This document shows, one piece after another, positions 4,531-6,168 of a DNA stretch of 6,168 nucleotides. Within the stretch, counting starts at the first letter, position 1, and each line of letters starts with the position of its first letter. Location: positions 1-6,168 of the forward strand of contig JAKALH010000188.1 in the NCBI GenBank assembly GCA_021813225.1, written 5' to 3'. Made by a program: the position numbers and the translations under genes. The notes beneath the pieces were generated by a model that saw only the letters and a program-made list of their open reading frames with translations, was not told the DNA's origin and did no database searches. Source of the DNA: Chloroflexota bacterium (GTDB lineage: Bacteria > Chloroflexota > Anaerolineae > J036 > Brachytrichaceae).

Positions 4531-6165
4531 ATGCCGGACAAGACACGCCGTCTGCAACTCCCTGCGCCACAGGGGCGCGCGCTGCTGACGTGGGAAGGTA
4601 AACGCCCGTTACGGCGCGTGTCGGTTGAGCCGGCCACGTTGATCGAGACATTTCAGCCGGACGGTTCATCCCGTCGCCGGGTGACTGATTTGTGCGCCGA
4701 CTTTCCCTGCGCGGATGCCTCGGCCGTGCTGTTTCAAGGCGATAACAAGGCTGTTCTGGCCCGCCTGCTGGCGGACGGCTGGCGCGGGCGAGTCAAGCTC
4801 GTCTACATCGACCCGCCCTTCGACACCGGCAATGACTTCTTCCGCAGGGTGGCGCTGCGCGGCCGGCACTCGCGCCGCTCGCTGAACGGCGCAGATGGCG
4901 CATTGGGCCGGCAGGTGCAGTATGCCGACTCCTGGGCTGCCGACTCCTACTTGCAGTTCATGTATGAGCGGCTCATCCTGCTGCGCGAACTGCTGGCCGA
5001 AAACGGCAGTAGAAGGCTGCACTGCGGCTATCGCCGTATGCAATACCGGCGCCTGCTGCTGGAAGAGGTCTTCGGCGCGCCGAATTATCTGAACACCATC
5101 TCCTGGCGCAGCCAGACCGCGCGCGGCGCCAAGGTTAACGCTTTCTACTTTCCGTACAGCACGCAATATATCGAGATATTCGCCCGCAACCGCGCGGCGC
5201 CGACCACCTGGAATCCGGTGCGCCGGCGGATCACTCTGAGCGAGAGTGAGGCAGCGGCGTCATACATGCGCGATGCGTGCGGTTATTTCCGCACTTCAGA
5301 TCCCGGCGCGTACAGCTTTGAGAGCCTGTGCCGGTTGCACGAGCAGGGACGTGTCTATGCGCCCTATGGCGGTGAAGTGGTCGTGGACAGAACACACCGG
5401 CGCGTGTATGCATCCGAAGGCGGCAACATTGCCGTCAAGTATTACCTGAAACCTCTGGCACGCGGCAGATATGCTGTGGAACGCGCGGTTGACAACCTGT
5501 GGGACGACATACCGGGCCTGGGCACGACCCCTGGCGAAGACCTGGGATATCCAACGCAAAAAACCGAAGCGCTGCTCCGCCGCATCATCGCAGTCGCCAC
5601 TGACCCGGGCGATGTGGTGCTCGACTGCTTCTCCGGCAGCGGGACTACGGCGGCGGTGGCACAACAAATGGGACGGCGCAGTATCGCCTGCGATGTGAAT
5701 CGCATCGCGGTGCAGACCACGGCGATGCGTTTGTACCGGGCTGTGCCAAAACCGACTGTGAGCGTGTATCGCGCCGGCGTGATTGACGCAATCCGCGGGC
5801 CAGATGCGCAGGCGGATGCCGATGTCGTCATCGAGCGCAGGGCTGGAGGCGGCCAGGCGACGGCGCATATTATCGTGAGGGATTATCGCTCCACAGAACT
5901 CAACGTTCGACTACAGGCCGCCAGACGCCCGCCGGCACACTCGCCGACCGGGGCCGATGGTTGGCGCGCTGCGGTGGACAGCATCATGATCGATACCGAC
6001 TACGACGGGCAGGTGCTGAATATCGCACTGAGCGACGCGCCGCGCCGCCGGCGCGATCTGGTCAGCGGCGCATACGAACTGCCAATCTCCGCCGAGGCAG
6101 CTACCGTCGCAGTCAGGATCACGGATATCCTCGGCGCGGAGACGCTCGTCACAAGCCGCATCTGA
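4531..6165 (+). CDS. Beta-class site-specific DNA methyltransferase (N6-adenine likely)
   Basis: A 544-residue protein of the N6_N4_Mtase (type III Mod-like) family, transferring methyl from S-adenosylmethionine to DNA. The catalytic motif comes first, VYIDPPFDTGNDF (91-103, DPPF 94-97). The SAM-binding motifs come last: LGYPTQKTEALL (338-349) and DVVLDCFSGSGTT (361-373). This order defines the beta group, and DPPF suggests adenine-N6. The stretch from about 190 to 330 (SQTARGAK..., TWNP, FRTSDPGAYSFESL, LWDDIP) matches the family's central part and should hold target recognition. The last 65 residues (WRAAVDSIMIDTDYDG ... VAVRITDILGAETL) form a beta-rich tail like the VAVKVxDIFGNDT end of large Mod-like enzymes. 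ATG 4531 was chosen because the open frame before it (from 4339) covers the lys leader. Oddity: the strand usually reading GSIYxHCD is GSRRLHCG (159-166). No restriction gene is in view, so it may be solitary or head a restriction-modification locus. Confidence 0.87.
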   Translation: MPDKTRRLQLPAPQGRALLTWEGKRPLRRVSVEPATLIETFQPDGSSRRRVTDLCADFPCADASAVLFQGDNKAVLARLLADGWRGRVKLVYIDPPFDTGNDFFRRVALRGRHSRRSLNGADGALGRQVQYADSWAADSYLQFMYERLILLRELLAENGSRRLHCGYRRMQYRRLLLEEVFGAPNYLNTISWRSQTARGAKVNAFYFPYSTQYIEIFARNRAAPTTWNPVRRRITLSESEAAASYMRDACGYFRTSDPGAYSFESLCRLHEQGRVYAPYGGEVVVDRTHRRVYASEGGNIAVKYYLKPLARGRYAVERAVDNLWDDIPGLGTTPGEDLGYPTQKTEALLRRIIAVATDPGDVVLDCFSGSGTTAAVAQQMGRRSIACDVNRIAVQTTAMRLYRAVPKPTVSVYRAGVIDAIRGPDAQADADVVIERRAGGGQATAHIIVRDYRSTELNVRLQAARRPPAHSPTGADGWRAAVDSIMIDTDYDGQVLNIALSDAPRRRRDLVSGAYELPISAEAATVAVRITDILGAETLVTSRI

Positions 6166-6168
6166 TCA

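Overview
The window is GC-rich and gene-dense. It holds most of a lysine biosynthesis operon of the LysW amino-group carrier-protein type on the minus strand, and one divergently transcribed DNA methyltransferase gene on the plus strand. Bacterial lysine synthesis through alpha-aminoadipate (AAA) with LysW is known from Deinococcus-Thermus, Chloroflexota and a few other lineages. The gene content, compact operon and high GC would suit a Chloroflexota-like bacterium, but the sequence alone does not prove this.

Reading the operon in its own direction (right to left), the order is lysW (4265-4095), lysX (4098-3244), lysY (3247-2189), lysZ (2115-1309), lysJ (1272-115) and the first 35 codons of lysK (105-1, cut by the window edge). 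LysW is the 56-residue acidic carrier ending in EDWGE. LysX joins AAA to the carrier's C-terminal Glu, LysZ phosphorylates the bound AAA, LysY reduces it to the semialdehyde, LysJ transaminates it to LysW-bound lysine, and LysK releases lysine. W/X and X/Y overlap by 4 bp (ATGA), J/K are 9 bp apart, and Y/Z are separated by 73 bp that contain a strong hairpin.

The 265-bp gap 4266-4530 is the regulatory centre. On the minus strand it carries an excellent sigma70-type promoter (TTGACA, 17 bp, extended -10 TATTAG), a 23-codon leader reading frame with three AAG lysine codons, and an intrinsic terminator before lysW. A segment overlapping the leader stop codon can pair with the 5' arm of that terminator. 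Together these look like a lysine-responsive leader-peptide attenuator, which is the most interesting item here. An 8-bp direct repeat with an 11-bp period lies upstream of the promoter and may be a regulator site.

To the right, 4531-6165 encodes a beta-class amino-methyltransferase (motif DPPF before motif DCFSGSGTT) of 544 residues with a beta-rich C-terminal domain. It is complete, but one normally conserved strand motif is altered. No restriction partner is visible before the window ends.
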